Positions 9,919 through 18,698 of a stretch of DNA of 56,137 nucleotides are shown here, in pieces. A model generated the notes under the pieces. That model ran no database searches, was not told the origin of the DNA, and was given only the letters and a program-made list of their open reading frames with translations. The DNA is from Nitrospira sp. CG24B. Its GTDB lineage: Bacteria > Nitrospirota > Nitrospiria > Nitrospirales > Nitrospiraceae. The stretch is taken from the NCBI GenBank assembly GCA_002869845.2, contig NEWS02000007.1, forward strand, positions 71,290 through 127,426. Direction: 5' to 3'. Numbering within the stretch: the stretch's first letter is position 1; the number at the start of each line of letters is the position of its first letter. Both the position numbers and the translations under genes were made by a program.

Positions 9919-10353
9919 ATGAGGGCGGCAGAACATTTTGTGAATGCGCGTGACCCAAAGACATTGACTGTTCGACAGGTTATGGAAAATGACGTCTATA
10001 CAGTGAGCCCGGATACCAAAGGGATCGCCATCGCGGAAACGATGACCGACCAGAACTTTGGAGCCGTGCCCGTCGTGGAAAAAGATTTCACGCTTGTCGG
10101 TCTCGTGTCCGAATTCGACCTGTTACGAGTCATGGAGGAGGGGAAAGATTTTCGTCAAATCACAGCGGAAGAGATCATGACCAGAAATGTCGTCACGGTT
10201 ACGGAAGATATGCTGGTCAAAGATTTGATCAAGCTCCTTCAAGAGCGACATCTCGTCCGAACTCCGGTTATCAGGGGGAAAGCCTTGGTAGGGATTGTCT
10301 CCAGACGGGATGCCGTGTTCGGCTACTTGAAGGCGGCGGCCAAGTATTGGTGA
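9919..10353 (+). CDS. CBS-domain pair protein
   Basis: A 144-residue protein made almost entirely of two CBS motifs (about residues 20-75 and 85-142), which together form a Bateman module that senses adenine nucleotides. Characteristic segments are TVRQVMENDVYTVSPDT, FGAVPVVEKD, VGLVSEFDLLRVME, and in the second copy VTEDMLVKDLIKLL and LVGIVSRRDAVFG. No catalytic domain is attached, so it probably regulates a partner. A strong AAGGAGGGAGG site precedes ATG 9919. It faces the MlaC gene convergently. Confidence 0.9.
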   Translation: MRAAEHFVNARDPKTLTVRQVMENDVYTVSPDTKGIAIAETMTDQNFGAVPVVEKDFTLVGLVSEFDLLRVMEEGKDFRQITAEEIMTRNVVTVTEDMLVKDLIKLLQERHLVRTPVIRGKALVGIVSRRDAVFGYLKAAAKYW

Positions 10354-10416
10354 CCGGGAAAAGGTGATGGAGGGTAACTGATGGATTTGCCGATCGCGCA
10401 TCTCACAGATAACCGG

Positions 10417-11079
10417 TTATGGTTTCGTTTTCTTCTCCCCGGTAAGGGTCCGTTCTCGTAATTTTTCGACCAGTTCCCCGTAGGAACTCTCGCGAATTAT
10501 TTTCTGGAACTGACTCCGGTAGTTCTTCACCAGACTTACCCCGTCCACGACGATATCATAGGCATGCCACCGCCCTTCCTTTGAGAATAGGCGGTAGTCC
10601 ATAGGAATGGTCGTCTTATCTGAACGGAGCTCGGTTCGGACCTCCGCATAGGCCTCTTCGATCCGTTCCGAGAGGTACATCACTTGTTCACCGCTATAGC
10701 CTTCGATCTTTTCGGCGTACCGGTCTGAGAGAAACCGTTTGAAGAGCTCGACGAACTCCGCACGCTGGGCCTCGGTGAGCGGAGGCCAATAGGCTGCCAA
10801 CGTGCGTTTCGACATTTCCGCATAGTCGAAACGTATCGCGATCACTTCTTCCAGCATGCGACGGCGAGGTTTGAGTTTTGCCGGGTCCTTCAAGACGGGG
10901 TCTTCGAGGATCTGGAGGACTTGGGTGATAGTCCCACGCACGGTTTCGGTAGGAGGCTCAGTGCCTGGTGGCGCTGCCGCGACCACGACGAACCACGTCA
11001 GCACGACCCCCACCGCATCGTGAAGAATCCGTCGCCGACCCACGGCAGCCCAGAACCTCCCTCTGACTAGCCATGACAT
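10417..11079 (-). CDS. MlaC-family (Ttg2D) periplasmic phospholipid-binding protein
   Basis: A 220-residue exported protein of the MlaC/tol_Tol_Ttg2 family. MlaC carries phospholipids between outer- and inner-membrane parts of the Mla system. It has an N-terminal signal segment (hydrophobic VVLTWFVVVAAA) and the family body with IRFDYAEMSKRTLAAYWPPLT, FKRFLSDRYAEKIEGY and WHAYDIVVDGVSLVKNYRSQF. ATG 11079 is preferred over GTG 11085 because AAGAG lies 9 bases before it. It follows the dodecin gene by under 20 bases on the same strand. No other Mla genes are in the window, so it is an orphan here. Confidence 0.85.
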   Translation of the reverse strand: MSWLVRGRFWAAVGRRRILHDAVGVVLTWFVVVAAAPPGTEPPTETVRGTITQVLQILEDPVLKDPAKLKPRRRMLEEVIAIRFDYAEMSKRTLAAYWPPLTEAQRAEFVELFKRFLSDRYAEKIEGYSGEQVMYLSERIEEAYAEVRTELRSDKTTIPMDYRLFSKEGRWHAYDIVVDGVSLVKNYRSQFQKIIRESSYGELVEKLRERTLTGEKKTKP

Positions 11080-11097
11080 GGACACGCACTCTTCGCG

Positions 11098-11304
11098 CTA
11101 TTTGTCATCCAACACAAACGTCACTTTCAAATCCACGCGATACGAGGTGACCTTGCCGTTTTCAACCACGACATGTTGCTCCTTCACCCAAGCCGATTTG
11201 ATGCCGTGAACGCTCTTGGATGCTTTGGTTATTCCTTGGACGATGGCATCCTCAAAACTCTTAGGCGATTCGGAACTAATCTCGATGACTTTGGCAACAG
11301 ACAT
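11098..11304 (-). CDS. Dodecin family flavin-binding protein
   Basis: A 68-residue protein matching dodecins in length and motifs: VAKVIEISSESPKSFEDAI, then the aromatic-bearing IKSAWVKEQHVVVENGK and VTSYRVDLKVTFVLD. Dodecins assemble into hollow dodecamers that store or buffer riboflavin, FMN or FAD. The Trp that stacks on the isoalloxazine ring is present. It is transcribed just upstream of the MlaC gene, probably as one unit, though no functional link between them is known. Confidence 0.92.
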   Translation of the reverse strand: MSVAKVIEISSESPKSFEDAIVQGITKASKSVHGIKSAWVKEQHVVVENGKVTSYRVDLKVTFVLDDK

Positions 11305-12039
11305 AAAACTCCTCCCTTCCTGTCATACGCATGTGCGCGGTTGATGGCCCATCCATCTCTGATTCGAATCAATGATCATGTGTTCAGCAAGGATGGCGCC
11401 AGGATGCGATCGGTTGTTGGTTTGGCAGCTACGCGATATCACAGGGGTTCTTGAGGAGGCGGAAAATGAAGGCGAGTAGGATTGGGGAAGTCTGCGACAA
11501 GTCCCAATAATGATCTGTAGCAAAAGTGCCCAGATCAGATAGCGTTAATGAGTTGATGAATGGACCGGACGATCACTGAGGATCGCGCCGGGCACGGTGA
11601 GTCTCGCGATTCCTATCGCCTGACATGCAATGGTATCTCTGCCGGAATAGCGGGAGCCGTCGATGGTCAGGATTACACGCTTGGCCTCTTGCAAGGTCAT
11701 GCAGGGGCCAATCTAATTAAGCGGGAGTTCCCCGTCTGTGAAGGCGGGGGAATCTATTTTCGAGTGGTGTTGGTACATCGTCGTCATGAGTCTACAGTCT
11801 ACCTGGTGCGAGACCGGGTGTAAGGATTCGTCCGCTGTAGCAGCTTGCCTCATCGCGCCAAACGTATCTGTAGACGCCTACCCCACCGATTGCCTAATCC
11901 GATGTCCCTCCTTCGTACCTCCGCAAATCAATCAAGGGAATCCGTGAAAGATCTCTCTATAAGCGCTGTGGCATTGAGATTGCTCAATGTAGATGGAAGC
12001 AGGAACACTGTTTCATTGTCGTAGAGGAGGAGTATTGCC
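11305..12039. other. Long gene-poor stretch before the FBP aldolase/phosphatase
   Basis: About 735 bases. Plus-strand open frames at 11560-11823 and 11738-11947 have no recognisable domain and no good start, and look like chance frames. A perfect 7-bp inverted repeat with a 4-base loop lies at 11972-11989, close to the start of the next gene and possibly in its promoter or leader. A small RNA cannot be excluded but no named family is recognised. Confidence 0.4.
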
Positions 12040-13146
12040 ATGAGAGTCACACTCAGCATCATCAAAGCCGATATCGGTTCTATCGGCGGCCATATCTGTC
12101 CCTCGCAACAATTGCTGGCAACCGTTCGGAGCCATATCGCCCAGCATGGCGCCTCGTTGTTGATCGACCATTATGTCAGCAGTACCGGTGACGATATCGC
12201 GATCTTGATGAGCCACAGGCATGGCGCAGGGCACGAAGCCGTTCATAAACTGGCGTGGGACGCGTTCCTTGCCGGAACTGAAGTAGCCAAACAGCAGGGG
12301 CTGTACGGGGCCGGTCAGGATTTGTTGAAAGACGCCTTTTCAGGCAATGTGCGCGGGATGGGTCCGGCCGTGGCGGAGATGGAATTCAACGAGCGGCCGA
12401 ATGAGCCGTTTCTGTTTTTCGCGGCTGACAAGACTGATCCCGGCGCCTTTAATCTCCCGCTGTATCTGGCCTTCGCCGACCCCATGAACACACCAGGCTT
12501 GATCCTGGCGCCCAACATGGCAGAAGGCTTTCGCTTCGTCATCATGGACGTGAATCATACGGAAGGTGACAAGCTCATCGAGCTCGATGCCCCGAAAGAA
12601 TTGTACAAGATCGCCGCGCTGTTGCGGGACACCGAGCGTTACGTCGTGGAATCGGTGTGGTCCGTCGCCAGTGGGGAGCAAGCAGTGGTGGCATCCACGT
12701 CACGGTTGCATAACATTGCCGGGAAGTATACCGGTAAGGATGACCCGGTGATGTTAGTGAGGGTACAAAAGGATTTTCCGGCGACGGGCGAGGTCTTAGC
12801 GCCCTATGCCATCGGTTCGTATGTGGCTGGTGGCATGCGGGGCTCCCATCAGATGCCCTTGATGCCGGTCCCGCTGCAATCGGGTATTAGCTACTTCGAT
12901 GGTCCTCCGGTGATCACCTGTGCCGCCTTTGCCATGCACGAAGGACGGTTTACCGAACCAGCGGACGCGTTCGCCCATCCGTTCTGGAACCGAGTACGGG
13001 ACACCGTCTCCGACAAAGCCATCGGCATGCGGCGCCAAGGGTTCTTCGGTGCTGCCATGTTGCCCATGGCGGAATTGGAGTATACCGGCATCATGGAAAA
13101 CCTGAAGGCGCTTGAACCACGATTCCGCGTGCGCACCAATTCGTGA
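12040..13146 (+). CDS. Fructose-1,6-bisphosphate aldolase/phosphatase, archaeal type
   Basis: A 368-residue class V bifunctional enzyme that condenses DHAP and glyceraldehyde-3-phosphate and dephosphorylates the product to fructose-6-phosphate, making gluconeogenesis one-way. Clear signatures are the N-terminal LSIIKADIGSIGGH metal-binding stretch, MSHRHGAGH, FFAADKTDPGAFN, the KDDPVMLVR segment with the Schiff-base Lys region, and YFDGPPVITCAAFAMHEGR. Length matches the family. A strong GAGGAGGAG site precedes ATG 12040. The enzyme is typical of archaea and deep-branching autotrophic bacteria, and suits an organism that fixes CO2 and must build sugars. Confidence 0.95.
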   Translation: MRVTLSIIKADIGSIGGHICPSQQLLATVRSHIAQHGASLLIDHYVSSTGDDIAILMSHRHGAGHEAVHKLAWDAFLAGTEVAKQQGLYGAGQDLLKDAFSGNVRGMGPAVAEMEFNERPNEPFLFFAADKTDPGAFNLPLYLAFADPMNTPGLILAPNMAEGFRFVIMDVNHTEGDKLIELDAPKELYKIAALLRDTERYVVESVWSVASGEQAVVASTSRLHNIAGKYTGKDDPVMLVRVQKDFPATGEVLAPYAIGSYVAGGMRGSHQMPLMPVPLQSGISYFDGPPVITCAAFAMHEGRFTEPADAFAHPFWNRVRDTVSDKAIGMRRQGFFGAAMLPMAELEYTGIMENLKALEPRFRVRTNS

Positions 13147-13208
13147 TTGGACGGAACTGAAGTGTTCTGCGTCGCCCGTGGGATCATGACGTTGAGCTAG
13201 ACGACCGG

Positions 13209-14144
13209 TCACCGCAGAATCCCGCTCACGATCACTTCCACCGCCTGTTCCGGCGTGAGTCCTCGCGCCATTAGGGTTTCCAATTCTTTCTTGTCCACGC
13301 TGCCGATGGCGGCTTCGTGGGTGACTTTTGCTTCCGGATGAAACACCCTCACAATCGGGATCGCGCTGGCGTGAGCCTGGCCTTGCACGATTTCCATACA
13401 ATCCACGTGACCCCGGGCTCCTTTTGCGTGGGCTTCGGTGATCCCGGTGATTTCCGCGCGGGCTTCGCCATCGAGCACCACGCGTGTCTTAATCAGGCCT
13501 CGCGACCGTTCCCCTCGAAGCACGACGGTTTCCTTGAGCGCGATTCGATCGGTCTTGTGCGCGAAGATCTTCGCCGTGAGTTCGGCGATACCGTCTTTCT
13601 CCACTTCCACAAGATAGTCGATGTCGAGGTTCCCCACTGAGCCGGAGAGCAGTGAGAAGTCCGAAAAATACCGCGCGCCTTTCCCGATCTTCACCGTCGC
13701 ATGGGGCAGAACCTGCATGCCCCCATGGGGGCCGTGGTAGTGGCCTTCGGTATAGATCAGCGATGCGCCTGGTCCGATCTCCACGACGGCCTGCATCCGA
13801 TGTTCCGCTGCTTGCGCGAGAGGAAAGAGGCAATGCGACAGCACTCGCGCCTGGGCCCCTTCGCAGATCTGTACGTCGATTGTGATCTGCTGGACCCCGG
13901 TCGGGTGGGTGAGCCCGAAACACATGTGGATCGGCTGGGCGATCTGTACTCCCGCTTCGACAATCAGTTTTCCGACGATGGTGTCCGGTGTTTCCTCCAT
14001 CTCGACGCGGAGACCGGGTACTGTCCGCCGGCTGAGGATACGATGCCCATGCGCGACGACATGCGCAATGCTCGTATCATCGAGAATCGAGGGTTCAGTT
14101 CCGACCATCGGGAGGGTGCGTCTCAGGTCGTCAAGGTCTGACAT
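13209..14144 (-). CDS. SufB/SufD-superfamily Fe-S scaffold (minimal SmsB-like)
   Basis: A 311-residue SufBD-superfamily protein, shorter than the SufB of the full SUF operon (about 470). The beta-helical core is evident (GVQQITIDVQICEGAQARVLSH, YTEGHYHGPHGGMQVLPHA), with conserved late residues ITEAHAKGARGHVDCMEIVQG, VTHEAAIGSVDKKELETLMARGL and a C-terminal EQAVEVIV. It pairs with a SufC ATPase immediately upstream. A two-gene SufC-SufB arrangement with short SufB fits the minimal SMS Fe-S assembly system described in archaea and early bacteria. ATG 14144 is chosen for its GGAGAAG site; the open frame extends upstream into sufC. Confidence 0.85.
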   Translation of the reverse strand: MSDLDDLRRTLPMVGTEPSILDDTSIAHVVAHGHRILSRRTVPGLRVEMEETPDTIVGKLIVEAGVQIAQPIHMCFGLTHPTGVQQITIDVQICEGAQARVLSHCLFPLAQAAEHRMQAVVEIGPGASLIYTEGHYHGPHGGMQVLPHATVKIGKGARYFSDFSLLSGSVGNLDIDYLVEVEKDGIAELTAKIFAHKTDRIALKETVVLRGERSRGLIKTRVVLDGEARAEITGITEAHAKGARGHVDCMEIVQGQAHASAIPIVRVFHPEAKVTHEAAIGSVDKKELETLMARGLTPEQAVEVIVSGILR

Positions 14145-14163
14145 AGTTGCACACTTCTCCATC

Positions 14164-14859
14164 TCAACGAACGCAGGTTCGTCCGCGGTAATGATCGACG
14201 GCTTCCCGTGGATTGCCGGAGAAGATGATGCGTCCGGTGCAGAGCTGTGAGGCCCGGTCGGCAATGAGTGCAACCTCTTCCTGGTGGGTGATCAAGAGGA
14301 CCGATCCCCCCGCTGCTTTCAGCGCGCGAATGATGTCGATGATGTGGGTGATTGAGAGCATGTCGATACCGGCGGCGGGCTCATCGAGAATCACGAGCGT
14401 CGGCTTCATCGACAGCACAGAGGCCAACTCAACGCGATGCCTTTCCCCCCCGCTGAGGGTTTTATCTACCCGGCGATTCAGATAACGTTCCGGATCGAGG
14501 CCTACTTGCCTCAGCGCCGGTTCCGGATCGTAGTCCGGTTTCCCCAAACTGAGGTACTCGCGCACGGTGATCCCTTCGAATCGTGCCGGCTCCTGCCATG
14601 CGAGCGTAAGTCCAAACCTCGCCCGCTCATACATCTTGAGTGGCAAGAGGTCCGTCCCGTTGAACAGGATATGGCCTCCGCTCGGCACATAACCCTCACA
14701 TCCCATCAGCACATAGGCCAGTGTGGTCTTGCCGGAGCCGTTCGCTCCGAGGAGCGCATGGATTTCTCTAGGCTGGATTGTGAGGTCGAGTCGGTCGAGA
14801 ATCTTCTGATTGCCCACCGCAAAGGTCAGATTGCAAATGTCTAAGAGCGGAAGAATCAC
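14164..14859 (-). CDS. sufC: SufC-type ABC ATPase
   Basis: A 231-residue ATP-binding protein of the Fe-S assembly ABC class. It has Walker A GANGSGKTT, a Q-loop, the LSGGERHRVELA signature, Walker B LVILDEPAAGID and the H-switch ITHQEE. It energises conformational change of the partner SufB-like scaffold encoded 19 bases downstream. Of two GTG options, 14859 is better placed relative to the GGAGAGG site (about 11 bases) than 14871 (about 1 base). No sufS/sufU or other suf gene is adjacent, so sulfur supply must come from elsewhere. Confidence 0.88.
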   Translation of the reverse strand: MILPLLDICNLTFAVGNQKILDRLDLTIQPREIHALLGANGSGKTTLAYVLMGCEGYVPSGGHILFNGTDLLPLKMYERARFGLTLAWQEPARFEGITVREYLSLGKPDYDPEPALRQVGLDPERYLNRRVDKTLSGGERHRVELASVLSMKPTLVILDEPAAGIDMLSITHIIDIIRALKAAGGSVLLITHQEEVALIADRASQLCTGRIIFSGNPREAVDHYRGRTCVR

Positions 14860-15190
14860 GACACACCACACCTCTCCACATGTTCACTGTGCATCATGCG
14901 TGCCTTGACTCAGTGCCCGTTCAGCAGGCCAATTCTCTTAATGAGTCAATCAAAATCAATCAATCAAACCGTAGCGTTCTGCGGCATGTGGAAGAATTCT
15001 CGTGGGGAATTAGTCCCCATTGTTTCGCTGTTCTGAAACTTTTCAGCATAACTGATGAGGCCCTTCAGCCTGAACGATCAGTGACTTTGCGATATTCATG
15101 CGCATGGCATTGCCATTGCTCCCATGAGTGATGTAGTGCAGATGCGTTTGCAGTGAAGATCGACTAGCCGCTATTTGGAGGAAGGTGCCC
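14860..15190. other. Divergent intergenic region
   Basis: About 330 bases between sufC (minus) and the small exported protein (plus). It must hold both promoters. A short run of AATCAATCAA-like repeats is visible at 14945-14965. No coding frame is credible. Confidence 0.4.
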
Positions 15191-15421
15191 ATGAGTTTTC
15201 GATCAGCGATTGGGCTGTGCGCCATTATCGTCGGGGTATTGAGTTTGGCGCTCTGTCAACCTCCGACACCCAGGATCGCACGAGTCGAAGTACCGCCATT
15301 CCAGGTGGTCAACAACGCTGAGGCGAAGGACATTCTCATCGCCTCTAGCCAGGCTGAGCGGATCACCCAGATTGGGGACCTGGATGATCCGTTCACCAAC
15401 TTTTCGACGCGTGACCGTTAG
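15191..15421 (+). CDS. Small exported protein, unknown function
   Basis: A 76-residue protein with an N-terminal hydrophobic segment (IGLCAIIVGVLSLALCQPP). The LALC-Q arrangement could be a lipobox, which would make this a small lipoprotein, or it could be an ordinary signal peptide or membrane anchor. The rest is short, charged and without recognisable motifs. GGAGGAAGG lies just upstream of ATG 15191, a good reason to believe it is translated. No family is recognised. Confidence 0.55.
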   Translation: MSFRSAIGLCAIIVGVLSLALCQPPTPRIARVEVPPFQVVNNAEAKDILIASSQAERITQIGDLDDPFTNFSTRDR

Positions 15422-15708
15422 TGCGAGCTCAGGCACTCAGAAATCAAGGGCTCACACTTCATGACGTGACTCAATGTCAGAGCACTCTTTTGAAACGACC
15501 CTCACGGGTATGGTCGTCTCAGTGCTGGTGTGGATTTTGGGGCGGAGGGGAACATCCGATTAGCCGAAGCGCATGGCCCGGGCTAATACGGGGGAAGGTT
15601 GAGGGGCATTCTCTGACCGGCTTGCAGGCGCACCGACCATTCGGTAGAGTATTAGGGACTTCTCGTTCCCATCGTGACGCTTCTTTGATCCATTTCTAGG
15701 GAGAACCG
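15422..15708. other. Intergenic stretch before the DUF2238 pair
   Basis: About 290 bases with no convincing gene. The plus-strand frame at 15421-15699 has no known motif. AGGGAG just before 15709 is the ribosome site of the next gene. Confidence 0.4.
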
Positions 15709-16359
15709 ATGTGGTCTCGTGACAAGTTTCTGTTGATGGGATTGCTGCTGTGGTATGTGGCTCTCTCCGTCTGGACGGCGCAGTCGCCGACCGACCCCCA
15801 GTTCTGGCTCATAGCGAGTATTTTACCGGCTGCCTTTGTGGTGGGGTTGATCGCAACGCACCGTGTGTTTCCTCTGTCCCATGCCTCCTACACGCTCATC
15901 ACCCTCTTTCTGACTCTCCATGCGATTGGCGCCCATTACACGTATGCCCAAACCCCGGTCGGCCAGTGGATAGACCAGGTGTTCCATCTCGGCCGGAACC
16001 ATTTCGACCGGATCGTCCACTTCAGCTTCGGCTTCTTGCTGGCCTATCCGATGGAGGAACTGTTCCGCCTCGGCGCAGGGGTGCGAGGCTGGTTGCTGTA
16101 CTACCTACCGGTTATGACGGTCTTGGGATTGAGCGGACTCTGGGAGATTATCGAATCATGGGTGGCGAGTGCCGTCCATCCGGAGCTGGGCATCACCTAT
16201 TTGGGATCTCAAGGAGATGTCTGGGACGCCCAGAAAGACATTGCCGCCGCGCTCTACGGCGCCTTGCTTTGTGTGACAATCCTTGCAGCCGTCCGCGCGG
16301 TTCGAGGAACACTCCTGCCATCCCAGGCTCAGCCGGCTATCGTCGACTCATCCACATAA
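15709..16359 (+). CDS. DUF2238 (YjdF-like) integral membrane protein, copy 1
   Basis: A 216-residue protein with about six predicted membrane helices. It carries the DUF2238 hallmarks: HAIGAHYTYAQTPVG, a RNHFDRIVHFSFGFLLAYPMEE segment, WEIIESWVA and LGSQGDVWDAQKDIAAAL. The conserved His, Asp and Glu residues within the helices suggest a buried functional site, but the activity of the family is unknown. The stop codon is directly followed by the start of a paralogue, so the two genes form one unit produced by tandem duplication. Confidence 0.85.
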   Translation: MWSRDKFLLMGLLLWYVALSVWTAQSPTDPQFWLIASILPAAFVVGLIATHRVFPLSHASYTLITLFLTLHAIGAHYTYAQTPVGQWIDQVFHLGRNHFDRIVHFSFGFLLAYPMEELFRLGAGVRGWLLYYLPVMTVLGLSGLWEIIESWVASAVHPELGITYLGSQGDVWDAQKDIAAALYGALLCVTILAAVRAVRGTLLPSQAQPAIVDSST

Positions 16360-17016
16360 ATGAAGGCTGGACTCCCAAGCCTTGCTCAGGCAGAGTCGAG
16401 AAACTCTCACCTGGCCTCCGCACTCCTCCTCTGCTACGGACTGCTCTGGATCTGGCTGGCCATCGCGCCGGTGAATCGAAGGGATTGGCTCCTTGAGAAT
16501 CTGCTGGCTTTCGCCTTCGTGGTTCTGCTGGTTCTGACCTACCGGCGGTATCAGTTTTCAGGTGTGTCCTATGGGCTTATTGCATGCTTCATGACGCTCC
16601 ACGCCGTGGGCGCGCACTATACCTATGCCGAGGTACCCTTCGGCTTTTGGCTCAAAGACTTGTTTCCGTTGAGCCGCAATCCCTTTGATCGCATCGTCCA
16701 CTTCGCCTACGGCGCGTTATTGGCTTATCCGGTGCGGGAGACGCTCATACGCCTGGCCGGCGTGCGGGGCCTCTGGTCCTATTATCTCCCGGCCAGCTTG
16801 ATACTTGCTCAAAGCGGCCTGTTCGAAATCATCGAATCCGTCGTGGCGGATTTCGTGAGCCCCGAACTCGGCAGCGCGTATCTCGGCACGCAGGGCGACG
16901 AGTGGGACGCGCAGAAGGACATGGCATCGGCCTTCGGCGGCGCCGCGCTGGCCATGATCATCACGCTCACGGCATCAAGAGGCTTGAAGAAGACGGCCCA
17001 TCGTGTCGGGGAGTAG
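16360..17016 (+). CDS. DUF2238 (YjdF-like) integral membrane protein, copy 2
   Basis: A 218-residue paralogue of the preceding protein. It has the same signatures: HAVGAHYTYAEVPFG, RNPFDRIVHFAYGALLAYPVRE, FEIIESVVADFVSPELG and LGTQGDEWDAQKDMASA. The ATG lies immediately after the TAA of copy 1, so translation is probably coupled. Two divergent copies side by side may form a heteromer. An IS30 element lies about 380 bases downstream. Confidence 0.85.
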   Translation: MKAGLPSLAQAESRNSHLASALLLCYGLLWIWLAIAPVNRRDWLLENLLAFAFVVLLVLTYRRYQFSGVSYGLIACFMTLHAVGAHYTYAEVPFGFWLKDLFPLSRNPFDRIVHFAYGALLAYPVRETLIRLAGVRGLWSYYLPASLILAQSGLFEIIESVVADFVSPELGSAYLGTQGDEWDAQKDMASAFGGAALAMIITLTASRGLKKTAHRVGE

Positions 17017-17396
17017 CGGTCGGCTTTTTCAGGATCCAGGCCACGGCCAGGTCGCAGCTCTGCGCTGCATTGATGCGAAACGCAGCTGTCCCTTCACGCC
17101 GCAGTCATGGTCGTGCGCTGTAGCAATTTCCCTCAGTTCCTCCGTTGGGCTGTCCATCGTGGGAAAACGATCCTCCAACTTCCTCTGAAGACACACGAGG
17201 TTTCCTTTACATTCTCTCGTGCGTCCTGCGGCACTCGTCTTGCTGAACACTATTGGCATGGCCTCTCAGGATGGGACAAGTTATGCGAGAGCGTTAGCGG
17301 CTGTCGTCGCAAGTCTGTGAGTTATGGGATGCACCGGTGTATCGGTCGTTCCTTCCGATCTCAAGGATAAGATCGATCGAAAGGTTTCATTTTGTC
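17017..17396. other. Intergenic stretch between DUF2238 pair and IS30
   Basis: About 380 bases. No gene or strong terminator is recognised. The right end abuts the left inverted repeat of the IS30 element. Confidence 0.4.
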
Positions 17397-18458
17397 ACGC
17401 GGATTCAAGTAGTCAGTGCATGATTTCACCGACGGCGTGATGGAGTAACCTCTTGGCACACCAAGGGGTTACAGATGAGAACGTATCGTCGGATCACCTA
17501 CGAAGACCGGTGCCAAATTTACGCCTTGCGGACGGCGGGAATCACACAGGCCGAGATCGGCAAGACCTTGGGGTTCAGCCAAGGAACCGTCAGCCGGGAA
17601 CTGGCTCGGAATGCGGGACGGCGGGGCTATCGCTTTCAGCAAGCGCAGCGCCAGGCGCAGGTTCGGCAGATGCCGCGCAAGTTGACGGGCCGTGTCCGTC
17701 GCGCCCTCGTTCGCAAGTTGCGGACAGAACGCTGGAGCCCGGAGCAGCTCAGTTTCTGGGTGCGGCATGAGCGCGGGGTGTTCCTTAGCCACGAATGGAT
17801 TTACCAAATGATCTGGGACGACAAACGCGCGGGGGGCGACCTCTGGCGGTTCTTGCGGCGGCGGGGCAAACAGTACAACCGGCGTGGGGCCCAGCACGCG
17901 GGCCGAGGCGTCATCCCCTATCGCATCGACATCGCAGAGCGTCCTGCGATCGTGGCCCGCAAAGCACGCCTCGGCGACTGGGAAGGCGATACCATTGTGG
18001 GAGCTCACCACAAGGGGGCGCTGCTCACCCATGTTGAGCGCAAAAGCCTGTTTCCTACCATCTCAAAACTGACCCGCTCGACGGCGCCGGCGGCTCACCG
18101 CGCCACGGTGCGTCGGCTGACACCGCTGCGCGACCATGTCCATACGATCACCTACGACAACGGCAAAGAGTTTGCCGGACACCGACACACGGCGCACCGC
18201 CTGCAGACCCACATCTTCTTTGCCACCCCCTATCACGCGTGGGAACGCGGGGTGAACGAGAACACGAATGGCCTGATTCGGGACTTCTTCCCAAAGGGGA
18301 CAGACTTCACTACAATTCACCCGGCGACGGTGGCAAAGGTGGAACGCCTGCTCAACCGACGGCCCAGAAAATCGCTCGGCTTTCACACGCCCAACGAGGT
18401 CTTTCACGCGCTGACCAGAGGCGGCTGAACAGGATGCACTGGAGAGTTGAATCTGCGG
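17397..18458 (+). mobile_element. IS30-family insertion sequence, apparently intact
   Basis: About 1.06 kb. Imperfect 26-bp terminal inverted repeats lie at 17397-17422 and 18433-18458, matching at about 19 of 26 positions; both contain GATTCAA and CAGTGCAT cores. They enclose a full-length transposase. IS30 target duplications are only 2-3 bp and cannot be assigned with certainty here. This is the only element in the window whose transposase looks functional. Confidence 0.85.
17475..18428 (+). CDS. IS30-family transposase
   Basis: A 317-residue transposase. The N-terminal helix-turn-helix (YEDRCQIYALRTAGITQAEIG and FSQGTVSRELARN) binds the ends. The DDE catalytic core shows DWEGDT at residues 168-173, the second Asp in ITYDNGKEF, and the Glu in ENTNGLIRDFFPKGTDF. 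The C-terminal LNRRPRKSLGFHTPNEVF is typical. No frameshift or internal stop is present. ATG 17475 sits inside the element about 55 bases from its left end. Confidence 0.95.
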   Translation: MRTYRRITYEDRCQIYALRTAGITQAEIGKTLGFSQGTVSRELARNAGRRGYRFQQAQRQAQVRQMPRKLTGRVRRALVRKLRTERWSPEQLSFWVRHERGVFLSHEWIYQMIWDDKRAGGDLWRFLRRRGKQYNRRGAQHAGRGVIPYRIDIAERPAIVARKARLGDWEGDTIVGAHHKGALLTHVERKSLFPTISKLTRSTAPAAHRATVRRLTPLRDHVHTITYDNGKEFAGHRHTAHRLQTHIFFATPYHAWERGVNENTNGLIRDFFPKGTDFTTIHPATVAKVERLLNRRPRKSLGFHTPNEVFHALTRGG

Positions 18459-18698
18459 AAATAAATCCCAGTCCGTTACCCCGTTACGTTGCTCAAGGTG
18501 GTCAAATACATTTGTATCAAAGTAGACAATCATCCTAACCGTTTAAGCCTTCGAGCTATTGAACGTTCGCTTTGAGCTTGATCACATCTCGATTTAAGCA
18601 CAAGATAGCACAACATGCGATAGCCGATTTGAGTCGCTGGCAGGTTTCAAGATTTCCGCAATATTGAAGTTTCTCCACGCTTCCGTCATATAAGCAAC

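Noticed and set aside
11560..11947. Short open frames in the 11.3-12.0 kb gap
   Set aside because: No ribosome site, no domain, and codon pattern unlike neighbours.
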